Positions 37,798-45,763 of a DNA stretch of 64,000 nucleotides are shown here, piece by piece. Every line of letters starts with the position of its first letter. Within the stretch, counting starts at the first letter, position 1. Below the pieces are notes generated by a model. The model saw only the letters and a program-made list of their open reading frames with translations. It was not told the DNA's origin and did not search any database. The stretch comes from Frigidibacter albus (GTDB taxonomy: Bacteria > Pseudomonadota > Alphaproteobacteria > Rhodobacterales > Rhodobacteraceae), in the NCBI RefSeq assembly GCF_009908165.1, contig NZ_JAAAUC010000009.1, positions 62,001-126,000 on the forward strand, written 5' to 3'. The translations under genes were made by a program, and so were the position numbers.

Positions 37798-37953
37798 TTA
37801 TCTCCGCCCCTTGCCGCAGCCGCAGGGCCCCGGCCCGATACGCGCGCGTCCGCAGGCCGGGCAGCGGCGCACGCCGCGCTTGATGCGGAAGGCGCCGAAC
37901 ATGGCCAACACGACCATGACGATCAGGAACAGCGTGACGATCTTGACCATCAT
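37798..37953 (-). CDS. Small membrane protein with a C-terminal zinc-ribbon-like tail
   Basis: Predicted 51-residue protein from the ATG at 37953: one hydrophobic helix (MMVKIVTLFLIVMVVLAMFG), then a basic hinge (RIKRGVRR) and a Cys-rich tail with CPACGRARIG followed by CGCG, four Cys in a zinc-ribbon arrangement. It begins 1 base after the S49 peptidase stop and ends 2 bases before the SDR gene, so it is part of that operon. I do not know its function. Confidence 0.65.
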   Translation of the reverse strand: MMVKIVTLFLIVMVVLAMFGAFRIKRGVRRCPACGRARIGPGPCGCGKGRR

Positions 37954-37954
37954 G

Positions 37955-38758
37955 TCATAGCCCGAACCGGGCCCAATGGCTCCGATCCTCAACCGCCGTC
38001 ATCGCTTGCGAGGCCGCTTCGACCCCGATCCGGCGCAGGAAAGAGCGCTTCTGCTCATGCAGGACCATCTGCACCTTGTCGCCGTAAAGCTCTTTCATCT
38101 TCGGCACGACATGGCCGATGCCATCGGCCAAGCCCACCGCCACCGCCTGCCGGCCCACGAACACCTCGCCGGTGAAAAGGTCCGCCCCTTCCGCCAGCCG
38201 CGCGCCGCGCCGCGCCTTCACCTGCGCGATGAAGGCCTGATGGATCGGCTCCTGCAGCGCCATCAGCCGGGCCACGTCTTCGGCCTTTTCCGGGCGGAAG
38301 GGGTCGAGGAAGCTCTTCGACCCGCCCGCCGTATGCACCCGGCGCTCGATCCCGTGGCGAGCAATGAACTCCGGGAAGCCAAAGCCCGCAGAGATCACCC
38401 CGATGGAGCCCAGGATCGAGCTGTCATCGGCCCAGATGTCATCGGCAGCGCAGGCCAGCCAGTACCCGCCGGAGGCCGCCACGTCCTCGACAAAGGCATG
38501 GACCGGCAGCTTGCATTCATCGGCCAGCCGACGGACCCGCGCCGCGATCAGCGAGGATTGCACCGGCGAGCCGCCGGGCGAGTTGACGATCAGCGCCACT
38601 GCCAGCGGCTTGCCACGGCGGAAGGCGCGCTCGATCAGCTGGGCGGTGCCGGCGTCGGACAGGCCGCTGCCGACACGGCCGGCGCCGCCGATCACGCCCG
38701 CCAGCCTGATCACCGACACGCGCGGCGGTTTGGTCACGAAGGGGATACCGAGTTTCAT
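37955..38758 (-). CDS. S49-family signal peptide peptidase (SppA-like)
   Basis: 267-residue serine peptidase of the ClpP/crotonase fold. Two active-site regions are visible: ALIVNSPGGSPVQSSLIAAR, and the nucleophile Ser in VAASGGYWLACAADDIWADD; the likely general base Lys is in AGGSKSFLDPFRP. Length is that of the short bacterial SppA form. No clear N-terminal membrane anchor is visible, so it may be cytoplasmic or peripheral. Such enzymes degrade cleaved signal peptides. It is divergent from the LysR gene. Confidence 0.88.
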   Translation of the reverse strand: MKLGIPFVTKPPRVSVIRLAGVIGGAGRVGSGLSDAGTAQLIERAFRRGKPLAVALIVNSPGGSPVQSSLIAARVRRLADECKLPVHAFVEDVAASGGYWLACAADDIWADDSSILGSIGVISAGFGFPEFIARHGIERRVHTAGGSKSFLDPFRPEKAEDVARLMALQEPIHQAFIAQVKARRGARLAEGADLFTGEVFVGRQAVAVGLADGIGHVVPKMKELYGDKVQMVLHEQKRSFLRRIGVEAASQAMTAVEDRSHWARFGL

Positions 38759-38843
38759 GCCTCCGATCTAGTCCGAGGGGGGCCTGCAAACAAGGCTGCG
38801 AATTCCCTCGCCGCTTGCTGCGCGGATCGCATAGGCTGGCGAC

Positions 38844-39725
38844 ATGATCGACAAGCTGGAAATGTTCATCGCGCTGGCCAAGGAACGCCACTTCGGCCGC
38901 GCCGCCGAGGCGGTGGGCGTGACGCAGCCCACGCTCTCCTCGGCGATCCGGCAGCTGGAGGAGACCCTTGGCGTGCAACTTGTCTTCCGCGGCTCGCGCT
39001 TTCAGGGCCTGACGCCCGAGGGCGAGCGGGTGCTGGACCGGGCGCAGCGGCTGGTGGCCGATGCCCGCGCGCTGCGCCAAGAAATGCGGGCGGTGCGGCA
39101 TGGGCTGGTGGGCACGCTGCGGCTGGGGGTGATCCCGACCGCGCTGCCGCGGGTGGCGGAACTGACGGTGCCGTTCCTGGCCCGTAACCCCGATATGCGG
39201 GTGACGATCCTGTCGCGCACCTCGTCCTCCATTCTGGCGGGCATCGGCAGCCTCGATCTGGATGCGGGCATTACCTATCTGGACAACGAACCCCTTGGCC
39301 GGGTCACGCAGGTGCCGCTGTTCCGCGAAAGCTATCGCCTGCTGGTCGCGGCGGGGGCGCCGCTGGCCGCCCGCGCCAGCGTCAGCTGGGCCGAGGTGGC
39401 GGCGGAACCCTTGTGCCTGCTGACGGGCGACATGCAGAACCGGCGGATCGTGAATGAGCTGCTGACGGCCGCCGGTGTGGTGGCCGCGCCGCAGGTGGAA
39501 AGCAACTCCACCATCGCCCTTGCGGCCCATGTGGCGACAGGGCGGTGGGCCTCGGTGGTGCCAGAGGCGCTGGCGGCGATGTTCTCGCGCGGCGCCGATC
39601 TGGCCTCGGTGCCGATCTCCGCGCCGGCCGTCAGCCATTCGGTCGGCCTCGTCGCGCCGCTGCGCGAGCCCTATCCGCCGATGCTGGCCGCCCTGCTGGA
39701 CGAGGCGCAGCGGCTGGCGTCTTGA
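38844..39725 (+). CDS. LysR-family regulator, probable activator of the formate dehydrogenase operon
   Basis: 293-residue LysR protein. The N-terminal helix-turn-helix reads FGRAAEAVGVTQPTLSSAIR, and a LysR substrate-binding domain follows (GTLRLGVIPTALPRVAELTV). It is encoded on the same strand directly upstream of fdsG with a 94-base gap, the arrangement seen for FdsR in fds loci, so it probably controls the operon. The effector could be formate, molybdate or another signal; the sequence does not tell. Confidence 0.88.
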   Translation: MIDKLEMFIALAKERHFGRAAEAVGVTQPTLSSAIRQLEETLGVQLVFRGSRFQGLTPEGERVLDRAQRLVADARALRQEMRAVRHGLVGTLRLGVIPTALPRVAELTVPFLARNPDMRVTILSRTSSSILAGIGSLDLDAGITYLDNEPLGRVTQVPLFRESYRLLVAAGAPLAARASVSWAEVAAEPLCLLTGDMQNRRIVNELLTAAGVVAAPQVESNSTIALAAHVATGRWASVVPEALAAMFSRGADLASVPISAPAVSHSVGLVAPLREPYPPMLAALLDEAQRLAS

Positions 39726-39819
39726 TAGGCCCTGCCTATCGTCCGACGGGTCATCAATATTGTTTTTCGTATCAATGACTGCTTTGAAAAGGCAGGACGC
39801 AACCGGGACGGAGGCCATC
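39726..39819 (+). promoter_or_regulatory. fds operon control region
   Basis: The gap between the LysR gene and fdsG is A+T-rich and contains ATCAATATTG (39753-39762) and a second ATCAAT (39771-39776), direct repeats 18 bases apart, the first overlapping the palindrome CAATATTG. This would suit a LysR binding site. A promoter position could not be fixed. Confidence 0.45.
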
Positions 39820-40290
39820 TTGGCACCACAGGCAGCACAGCACAGCCGCATCGCAGACCTCATCGCGGAGCATTCCGCGCTGGAGGGGCCGATGCTGCCG
39901 ATCCTGCACGCGGTTCAGGCCGAATACGGTCATGTGCCGGCCGAGGCGCTGCCGCAGATCGCCGAGGCGCTGAACATCAGCCGGGCCGAGGCGCAGGGGG
40001 TGATGTCCTTTTACCACGACTTCCGCGACCACCCTGCCGGACGCCATGTGCTGAAGATCTGCCGGGCAGAGGCCTGCCAGGCGATGGGCTCCGAGGCTTT
40101 GGCCGCCGCCGCCAAGGCCCGGCTGGGTGTGGACTGGCACGGCACCACCCCGAACGGCGCGCTGACGCTGGAGCCGGTGTTCTGCCTTGGCCTCTGCGCC
40201 TGCGCCCCCGCCGCTATGCTGGACGGGCAGGTGATCGGCCGCGTCGATGCCGCGCGGCTGGATGAAATTGCGACGGAGGCGGGCGCATGA
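39820..40290 (+). CDS. fdsG: NAD-dependent formate dehydrogenase, gamma subunit
   Basis: 156-residue NuoE-like thioredoxin-fold subunit binding one [2Fe-2S] cluster. Four ligand Cys are visible: one in CRAEAC pair and VFCLGLCACAPAA (C-x4-C and C-x3-C pattern). It passes electrons with FdsB to NAD+. The TTG at 39820 is chosen because GGAGG lies 5 bases upstream (39810-39814); the upstream in-frame ATG at 39775 has no ribosome site and lies in the control region. It overlaps fdsB by four bases. Confidence 0.92.
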   Translation: MAPQAAQHSRIADLIAEHSALEGPMLPILHAVQAEYGHVPAEALPQIAEALNISRAEAQGVMSFYHDFRDHPAGRHVLKICRAEACQAMGSEALAAAAKARLGVDWHGTTPNGALTLEPVFCLGLCACAPAAMLDGQVIGRVDAARLDEIATEAGA

Positions 40291-41816
40291 GGATCTATGT
40301 CCCCCGCGATGCCGCCGCCAAGGCCGTGGGCGCCGAGGCCGTCGCCGCCGCCGTCAGCGCCGAGGCCGCCACCCGCGGCCTGCCGGTGGAGCTGGTGCGC
40401 AACGGCAGCCGCGGCATGGTTTGGCTGGAACCGCTGCTGGAGGTGGAAACGCCCGAGGGTCGCATCGCCTTTGGCCCGGTGACCCCCGCCGATGTGCCCG
40501 CCCTCTTCGACGCGGGTTTCGGCGCGCATCCCAAGGCGCTTGGCCTGACCGCCGAGATCCCGTTCCTGAAGAAGCAGACCCGCCTGACCTTCGCCCGCGT
40601 GGGCGTGATCGACCCGCTGAGCCTGCCCGAATACGAAGCCCATGGCGGCCTCGCAGGGCTGCGCAAGGCGCTGACCCTGTCGCCCGAGGCCATTGTGGAG
40701 GAAGTCACCGCCAGCGGCCTGCGCGGCCGCGGCGGTGCGGGCTTTCCCACCGGCATCAAGTGGAAGACCGTGCTCGGGGCCGAGGCGGCGCAGAAATACG
40801 TCGTCTGCAATGCCGATGAGGGCGACAGCGGCACCTTCGCCGACCGGATGCTGATGGAGGGCGACCCCTTCACGCTGATCGAGGGCATGGCGATTGCCGC
40901 GCTCGCGGTGGGGGCGACGCGCGGCTTCATCTACTCCCGCTCGGAATACCCCGATGCCAACGCGGTCATGGGGCAGGCGATCACCATCGCCCGCGCTGCG
41001 GGGATGCTTGGCCCCGATGTGCTGGGGTCCGGCCGCGCGTTCGAGCTGGAGCTGCGCATCGGCGCCGGGGCCTATGTCTGCGGCGAGGAAACCGCCCTCT
41101 TGAACAGCCTCGAAGGCAAGCGCGGCGTGGTGCGGGCCAAACCGCCGATCCCGGCGCTGCAGGGCCTCTTCGGGCAGCCCACCGTGGTCAACAACGTGCT
41201 GTCGCTGGCCGCGGTGCCGGCGATCCTGGCCGAGGGCGGCGCGGCCTATGCGGCGCATGGCATCGGCCGCTCGCGCGGGACGATCCCGCTGCAGATCGCC
41301 GGCAATGTGCGCTTTGGCGGGCTGTTCGAGACCGGCTTTGGCATCACCCTGGGCGAGATCGTGAACGACATCGCCGGCGGCACCGCCTCGGGCCGGCCCG
41401 TGAAGGCGGTGCAGGTCGGCGGCCCGCTGGGGGCCTATCACCCGCAAGCGGATTTCGCTCTGCCGTTTTCCTACGAGGATTTCGCCGGCTCCGGCGGCCT
41501 TGTCGGCCATGCCGGGCTGGTGGTGCATGACGACAGCGTCGACATGCTGCGGATGGCCCGCTTCGCGCTGGAGTTCTGCGCCATCGAGAGCTGCGGCAAA
41601 TGCACCCCCTGCCGGATCGGCGCGGTGCGCGGGGTCGAGGTGGTGGACCGTATCGCCGCGGGTGATGCCGCCGCGATCCCGCTGCTGACCGACCTGTGCC
41701 AGACCATGAAGCTGGGATCGCTTTGCGCGCTTGGCGGGTTCACCCCCTATCCGGTGCTGTCCGCGCTGACCCATTTCCCGGATGACTTTGCGACCCTCAA
41801 GGAGGCCGCCGAATGA
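40287..41816 (+). CDS. fdsB: NAD-dependent formate dehydrogenase, beta subunit
   Basis: 509-residue diaphorase subunit homologous to NuoF, with an N-terminal thioredoxin-like extension of about 120 residues. The NADH/FMN site includes GLRGRGGAGFPTGIKWKTVL and VCNADEGDSGTFADRMLMEG with GAYVCGEETALLNSLEGKRG. The 4Fe-4S ligand motif ESCGKCTPCRIG lies near residue 435. It receives electrons from FdsA and reduces NAD+. It overlaps fdsG and fdsA by four bases each. Confidence 0.96.
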   Translation: MRIYVPRDAAAKAVGAEAVAAAVSAEAATRGLPVELVRNGSRGMVWLEPLLEVETPEGRIAFGPVTPADVPALFDAGFGAHPKALGLTAEIPFLKKQTRLTFARVGVIDPLSLPEYEAHGGLAGLRKALTLSPEAIVEEVTASGLRGRGGAGFPTGIKWKTVLGAEAAQKYVVCNADEGDSGTFADRMLMEGDPFTLIEGMAIAALAVGATRGFIYSRSEYPDANAVMGQAITIARAAGMLGPDVLGSGRAFELELRIGAGAYVCGEETALLNSLEGKRGVVRAKPPIPALQGLFGQPTVVNNVLSLAAVPAILAEGGAAYAAHGIGRSRGTIPLQIAGNVRFGGLFETGFGITLGEIVNDIAGGTASGRPVKAVQVGGPLGAYHPQADFALPFSYEDFAGSGGLVGHAGLVVHDDSVDMLRMARFALEFCAIESCGKCTPCRIGAVRGVEVVDRIAAGDAAAIPLLTDLCQTMKLGSLCALGGFTPYPVLSALTHFPDDFATLKEAAE

Positions 41817-44707
41817 AGGACTTCATCCTGCCGACCCGCGATTTCTCCACCCGCGACCTCGGCACCCCCGCTGCCAAGTCCAACGCGCTTGTCACCCTGA
41901 CGGTGGACGGTTTCGCCGTGACGGTTCCCGAAGGCACCAGCGTCATGCGCGCCGCCGCCGAGGCCGGGATCCCGGTCCCGAAGCTCTGCGCCACTGACAG
42001 CGTCGAGGCGTTCGGATCGTGCCGCCTGTGCGTGGTCGAGATCGAGGGCCGGAATGGCACCCCCGCCAGCTGCACCACCCCCGTCGCGCCGGGCATGGTC
42101 GTGCATACCCAGACCGAGACGGTGAAGAAACTGCGCAAGGGGGTGATGGAGCTTTATATCTCCGACCATCCGCTCGATTGCCTGACCTGCGCCGCCAATG
42201 GCGATTGCGAGTTGCAGGACATGGCCGGCGCCGTCGGCCTGCGCGATGTGCGCTATGAGGCGAAGGACACCCATTTCCGCGCCAAGGACAGCAGCGGCGT
42301 GGCCAATCCGCAATGGCTGCCCAAGGATGACAGCAACCCCTATTTCAGCTACGACCCCGCCAAATGCATCGTCTGCTCGCGCTGCGTGCGCGCCTGCGAA
42401 GAGGTGCAGGGCACCTTCGCGCTCACCATCTCGGGCCGCGGCTTCGACAGCCGGGTTTCGGCGGGCGGTGCGGATGACAGCTTCCTGACCTCGGATTGCG
42501 TGTCCTGCGGCGCCTGTGTGCAGGCCTGCCCGACCGCGACCCTGACCGAGAAATCGGTCATCGACATCGGCACGCCCGACCGCAGCATCATCACCACCTG
42601 CGCCTATTGCGGCGTGGGCTGCAGCTTCGAGGCGCAGATGCGCGGGGATGAGCTGGTGCGGATGGTGCCGTGGAAGCATGGCAAGGCCAACCGCGGCCAC
42701 AGCTGCGTCAAGGGCCGCTTCGCCTATGGCTATGCCGCGCACAAGGACCGCATCCTGAAGCCGATGATCCGGGACAGCATCAACGACCCATGGCAGGAAG
42801 TCAGCTGGGACGAGGCGCTTGGCTTCGCCGCCCGCCGCTTCCGCGACATTCAGGCCAAACATGGCCGCGACAGCATCGGCGGCATCACCTCCAGCCGCTG
42901 CACCAATGAAGAAACCTATCTGGTGCAAAAGCTGATCCGCAGCGTGTTCGGCACCAACAATGTCGATACCTGCGCCCGGGTCTGCCATTCGCCCACCGGC
43001 TATGGCCTCGGCCAGACCTTCGGCACCAGCGCCGGCACGCAGGACTTCGACAGCGTCGAGCAGACCGATGTGGTGATCGTCATCGGTGCCAACCCGACTG
43101 ACGGCCACCCGGTCTTTGCCAGCCGCCTGAAGAAGCGGCTGCGGCAGGGGGCGCAGCTGATCGTGATCGACCCGCGCCGCATCGATCTGGTGAAATCCCC
43201 CCATATCCGCGCCGCGCATCACCTGCCGCTGAAGCCCGGCACCAATGTGGCCGTGGTCTCTGCGCTGGCGCATGTGATCGTGACCGAGGGGCTGTTCGAC
43301 GAGGGCTTCATCCGCAGCCGCTGCGACTGGGACGAGTTTCAGGACTATGCCGCCTTCATCAGCGAGCCGCGCCACGCGCCCGAGGCGACGGCGCTGCTGA
43401 CCGGCGTGCCCGCCGCCGAACTCCGTGCCGCGGCCCGCCTGTTCGCCAAGGGCGGCAATGGCGCGATCTACTACGGCCTCGGCGTCACCGAGCATAGCCA
43501 GGGATCGACCACCGTCATGGCCATCGCCAACCTTGCGATGCTGACCGGCAATATCGGTCGGCCCGGCGTGGGGGTGAACCCGCTGCGCGGCCAGAACAAC
43601 GTGCAGGGCGCCTGTGACATGGGATCTTTCCCGCATGAGCTGCCCGGCTATCGCCACGTCGCCGGGGCCGAGGTGCGCGAGGTGTTCGAACAGCTCTGGG
43701 GCACCCCGATCAGCCCCGAACCCGGCCTGCGCATCCCCAACATGCTCGACGCGGCCGTCGATGGCAGCTTCCGCGGGATCTACATCCAGGGCGAGGATAT
43801 CTTGCAATCCGACCCCGACACCCACCATGTTTCCGCAGGCCTCGCGGCGATGGAATGTGTGGTGGTCCATGACTTGTTCCTGAACGAGACGGCCAACTAC
43901 GCTCATGTGTTCCTCCCCGGCTCCACCTTCCTCGAGAAGGACGGCACCTTCACCAACGCCGAACGCCGCATCAACCGGGTGCGCAAGGTGATGGCCCCGC
44001 GCAACGGGCTTGCCGACTGGGAAGTGACGATGGCGCTGGCCAATGCCATGGGCGCGGGCTGGACCTATACCCACCCCGCGCAGATCATGGACGAGGTGGC
44101 GATCACCACCCCCAGCTTTGCCGGCGTCAGCTATGAACGGCTGGAAGTGCTTGGATCGGTGCAATGGCCCTGCAACGAGGCGCATCCGGAAGGCACGCCG
44201 GTCATGCATGTGGACGGGTTCGTGCGCGGCAAGGGGCGGTTCATCGTCACCGAATATGTGGCGACGGATGAGCGCACCGGCCCGCGCTTCCCGCTGCTGC
44301 TGACCACCGGGCGCATCCTGTCGCAATACAATGTCGGCGCGCAGACCCGCCGCACCGCCAACGTGGTCTGGCACGATCAGGACGTGCTGGAGATCCACCC
44401 CCATGACGCCGAAAGCCGCGGTGTGAAGGAGGGTGACTGGGTCCGCCTAGCCTCGCGCGCTGGGGAAACCACGTTGCGCGCCAGCCTGACGGATCGCGTG
44501 TCGCCCGGTGTGGTCTATACCACCTTCCACCACCCCGGCACGCAGGCCAACGTCATCACCACCGACCATTCCGACTGGGCGACCAACTGCCCGGAGTACA
44601 AGGTGACGGCGGTTCAGGTTGCGCCCTCGAACGGCCCCTCCGACTGGCAGGCGGACTATGCCGCGCTGACCGAGCGCGCCCGGCGCATCCTTCCGGCGGC
44701 GGAATGA
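41813..44707 (+). CDS. fdsA: NAD-dependent formate dehydrogenase, catalytic alpha subunit
   Basis: 964-residue molybdenum (bis-MGD) subunit. Order: N-terminal [2Fe-2S] domain (CATDSVEAFGSCRLC), the His/Cys 4Fe-4S motif (HPLDCLTCAANGDC), two ferredoxin-type clusters (CIVCSRCVRACEEVQG; CVSCGACVQACPT), a 4Fe-4S (CAYCGVGCSFE) and the molybdopterin domain. The Mo ligand is Cys391 in VCHSPTGYG, followed by His392, so this is the Cys form, not selenocysteine. It oxidises formate to CO2 and passes electrons to FdsB/FdsG. No signal peptide: soluble cytoplasmic enzyme. Confidence 0.97.
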   Translation: MKDFILPTRDFSTRDLGTPAAKSNALVTLTVDGFAVTVPEGTSVMRAAAEAGIPVPKLCATDSVEAFGSCRLCVVEIEGRNGTPASCTTPVAPGMVVHTQTETVKKLRKGVMELYISDHPLDCLTCAANGDCELQDMAGAVGLRDVRYEAKDTHFRAKDSSGVANPQWLPKDDSNPYFSYDPAKCIVCSRCVRACEEVQGTFALTISGRGFDSRVSAGGADDSFLTSDCVSCGACVQACPTATLTEKSVIDIGTPDRSIITTCAYCGVGCSFEAQMRGDELVRMVPWKHGKANRGHSCVKGRFAYGYAAHKDRILKPMIRDSINDPWQEVSWDEALGFAARRFRDIQAKHGRDSIGGITSSRCTNEETYLVQKLIRSVFGTNNVDTCARVCHSPTGYGLGQTFGTSAGTQDFDSVEQTDVVIVIGANPTDGHPVFASRLKKRLRQGAQLIVIDPRRIDLVKSPHIRAAHHLPLKPGTNVAVVSALAHVIVTEGLFDEGFIRSRCDWDEFQDYAAFISEPRHAPEATALLTGVPAAELRAAARLFAKGGNGAIYYGLGVTEHSQGSTTVMAIANLAMLTGNIGRPGVGVNPLRGQNNVQGACDMGSFPHELPGYRHVAGAEVREVFEQLWGTPISPEPGLRIPNMLDAAVDGSFRGIYIQGEDILQSDPDTHHVSAGLAAMECVVVHDLFLNETANYAHVFLPGSTFLEKDGTFTNAERRINRVRKVMAPRNGLADWEVTMALANAMGAGWTYTHPAQIMDEVAITTPSFAGVSYERLEVLGSVQWPCNEAHPEGTPVMHVDGFVRGKGRFIVTEYVATDERTGPRFPLLLTTGRILSQYNVGAQTRRTANVVWHDQDVLEIHPHDAESRGVKEGDWVRLASRAGETTLRASLTDRVSPGVVYTTFHHPGTQANVITTDHSDWATNCPEYKVTAVQVAPSNGPSDWQADYAALTERARRILPAAE

Positions 44708-45549
44708 TGGACGGGAAGGAGCCTCGGGCCCGCGCCTATCGCGGCGGGCGGTGGCAGCCGGCCGAGAGGCCACTGGCCGAAGAGGTGCCGGTGGCGATCA
44801 CCGTCAACGGCACCACGCAGGCGGTGATGATGGCCACCCCGGCCGACCTTGCCGACTTCGCCCGCGGCTTCGCACTGACCGAGGGGCTGGCGCAGTCGCT
44901 GGCCGAGATCGAGGAGGTCGAGGTGCTGGCCGAACCGCAGGGCATCGAGGCGCGGCTCTGGCTGACCGAAGCCGCTGCGGGCCGCATCGAGGCGCGGCGG
45001 CGCCGCAGCGTCGGACCCGTCGGCTGCGGGCTTTGCGGCATCGAGAGCCTGGCCGAGGCGCTGCGCCCCTTGCCGCGCCTGACCGGCGGGCTGATGCTGA
45101 CGCCCGACGATGTGGCAGCGGCGATGGCGGCGCTTGCCGCTGCGCAAAGCCTGCATGAGCTGACCCGCGCCGTGCATGGTGCCGGCTTCTGGCGCCCCGG
45201 TCTGCCGCTGATCGCGCGCGAGGATGTCGGCCGCCACAATGCGCTGGACAAACTGGCAGGCGCGCTGGCGCTGGCGGGCATCGACCCGGCCAGCGGGGCG
45301 CTGGTGCTGACCAGCCGGCTGTCGGTGGACATGGTGCAGAAGGCGGCGATGATCGGCGCGCCGCTGGTGATCGCCGCCTCGGCCCCGACGACGCTGGCGG
45401 CGGATCAGGCCACCGCCGCCGGCATCACCCTGATCGCCCGCGCCCGGGGCGGCGAGTTCGAGGTGCATTCCCATCCCGGCCGCGTTGCGGCCGAACTTGT
45501 AGATACGGGCCGCTTGGCCCAACCCGTTGAGGACAGCGATGCAGCCTGA
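44704..45549 (+). CDS. fdhD: FdhD/FdsC sulfurtransferase for formate dehydrogenase maturation
   Basis: 281-residue FdhD-family protein. The CxxC sulfur-carrying motif is at about residue 109 (VGCGLCGIES); REDVGRHNALDKLAGALALA and LVLTSRLSVDMVQKAAMIGA are family signatures. It carries sulfur from a cysteine desulfurase to the Mo-bis-MGD cofactor before insertion into FdsA. The ATG overlaps the fdsA stop. Confidence 0.94.
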   Translation: MMDGKEPRARAYRGGRWQPAERPLAEEVPVAITVNGTTQAVMMATPADLADFARGFALTEGLAQSLAEIEEVEVLAEPQGIEARLWLTEAAAGRIEARRRRSVGPVGCGLCGIESLAEALRPLPRLTGGLMLTPDDVAAAMAALAAAQSLHELTRAVHGAGFWRPGLPLIAREDVGRHNALDKLAGALALAGIDPASGALVLTSRLSVDMVQKAAMIGAPLVIAASAPTTLAADQATAAGITLIARARGGEFEVHSHPGRVAAELVDTGRLAQPVEDSDAA

Positions 45550-45763
45550 CCGACTGATCCGCATGGCGAACCAGATCGCCACCTTCTTCGCCACCCAGCC
45601 CGGCGACGCGGGCGCAGAGGGCGTCGCGGCCCATCTCAATGCCTACTGGGACCCGCGGATGCGCCGGGCATTCCTCGGGCATGTGGCGGCGGGCGGAGCG
45701 GGCCTCGACCCGCTGGTGCTGGCCGCGGCGCCGCTGGTGCGCCGCCCGGCCGAAGCGGCCTGA
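45539..45763 (+). CDS. fdsD: Formate dehydrogenase delta subunit
   Basis: 74-residue FdsD with the typical LIRMANQIATFFATQPGDAG start and NAYWDPRMRRAFLGHV core. It is a small protein needed for assembly or stability of the FdsABG complex. It overlaps fdhD by 11 bases and ends the operon, converging without a gap on the aldehyde dehydrogenase gene. Confidence 0.9.
   Translation: MQPDRLIRMANQIATFFATQPGDAGAEGVAAHLNAYWDPRMRRAFLGHVAAGGAGLDPLVLAAAPLVRRPAEAA

Noticed and set aside
41813-44707. Selenocysteine in the formate dehydrogenase catalytic subunit
   Set aside because: The Mo-ligand codon is TGC (Cys391), with no in-frame TGA.
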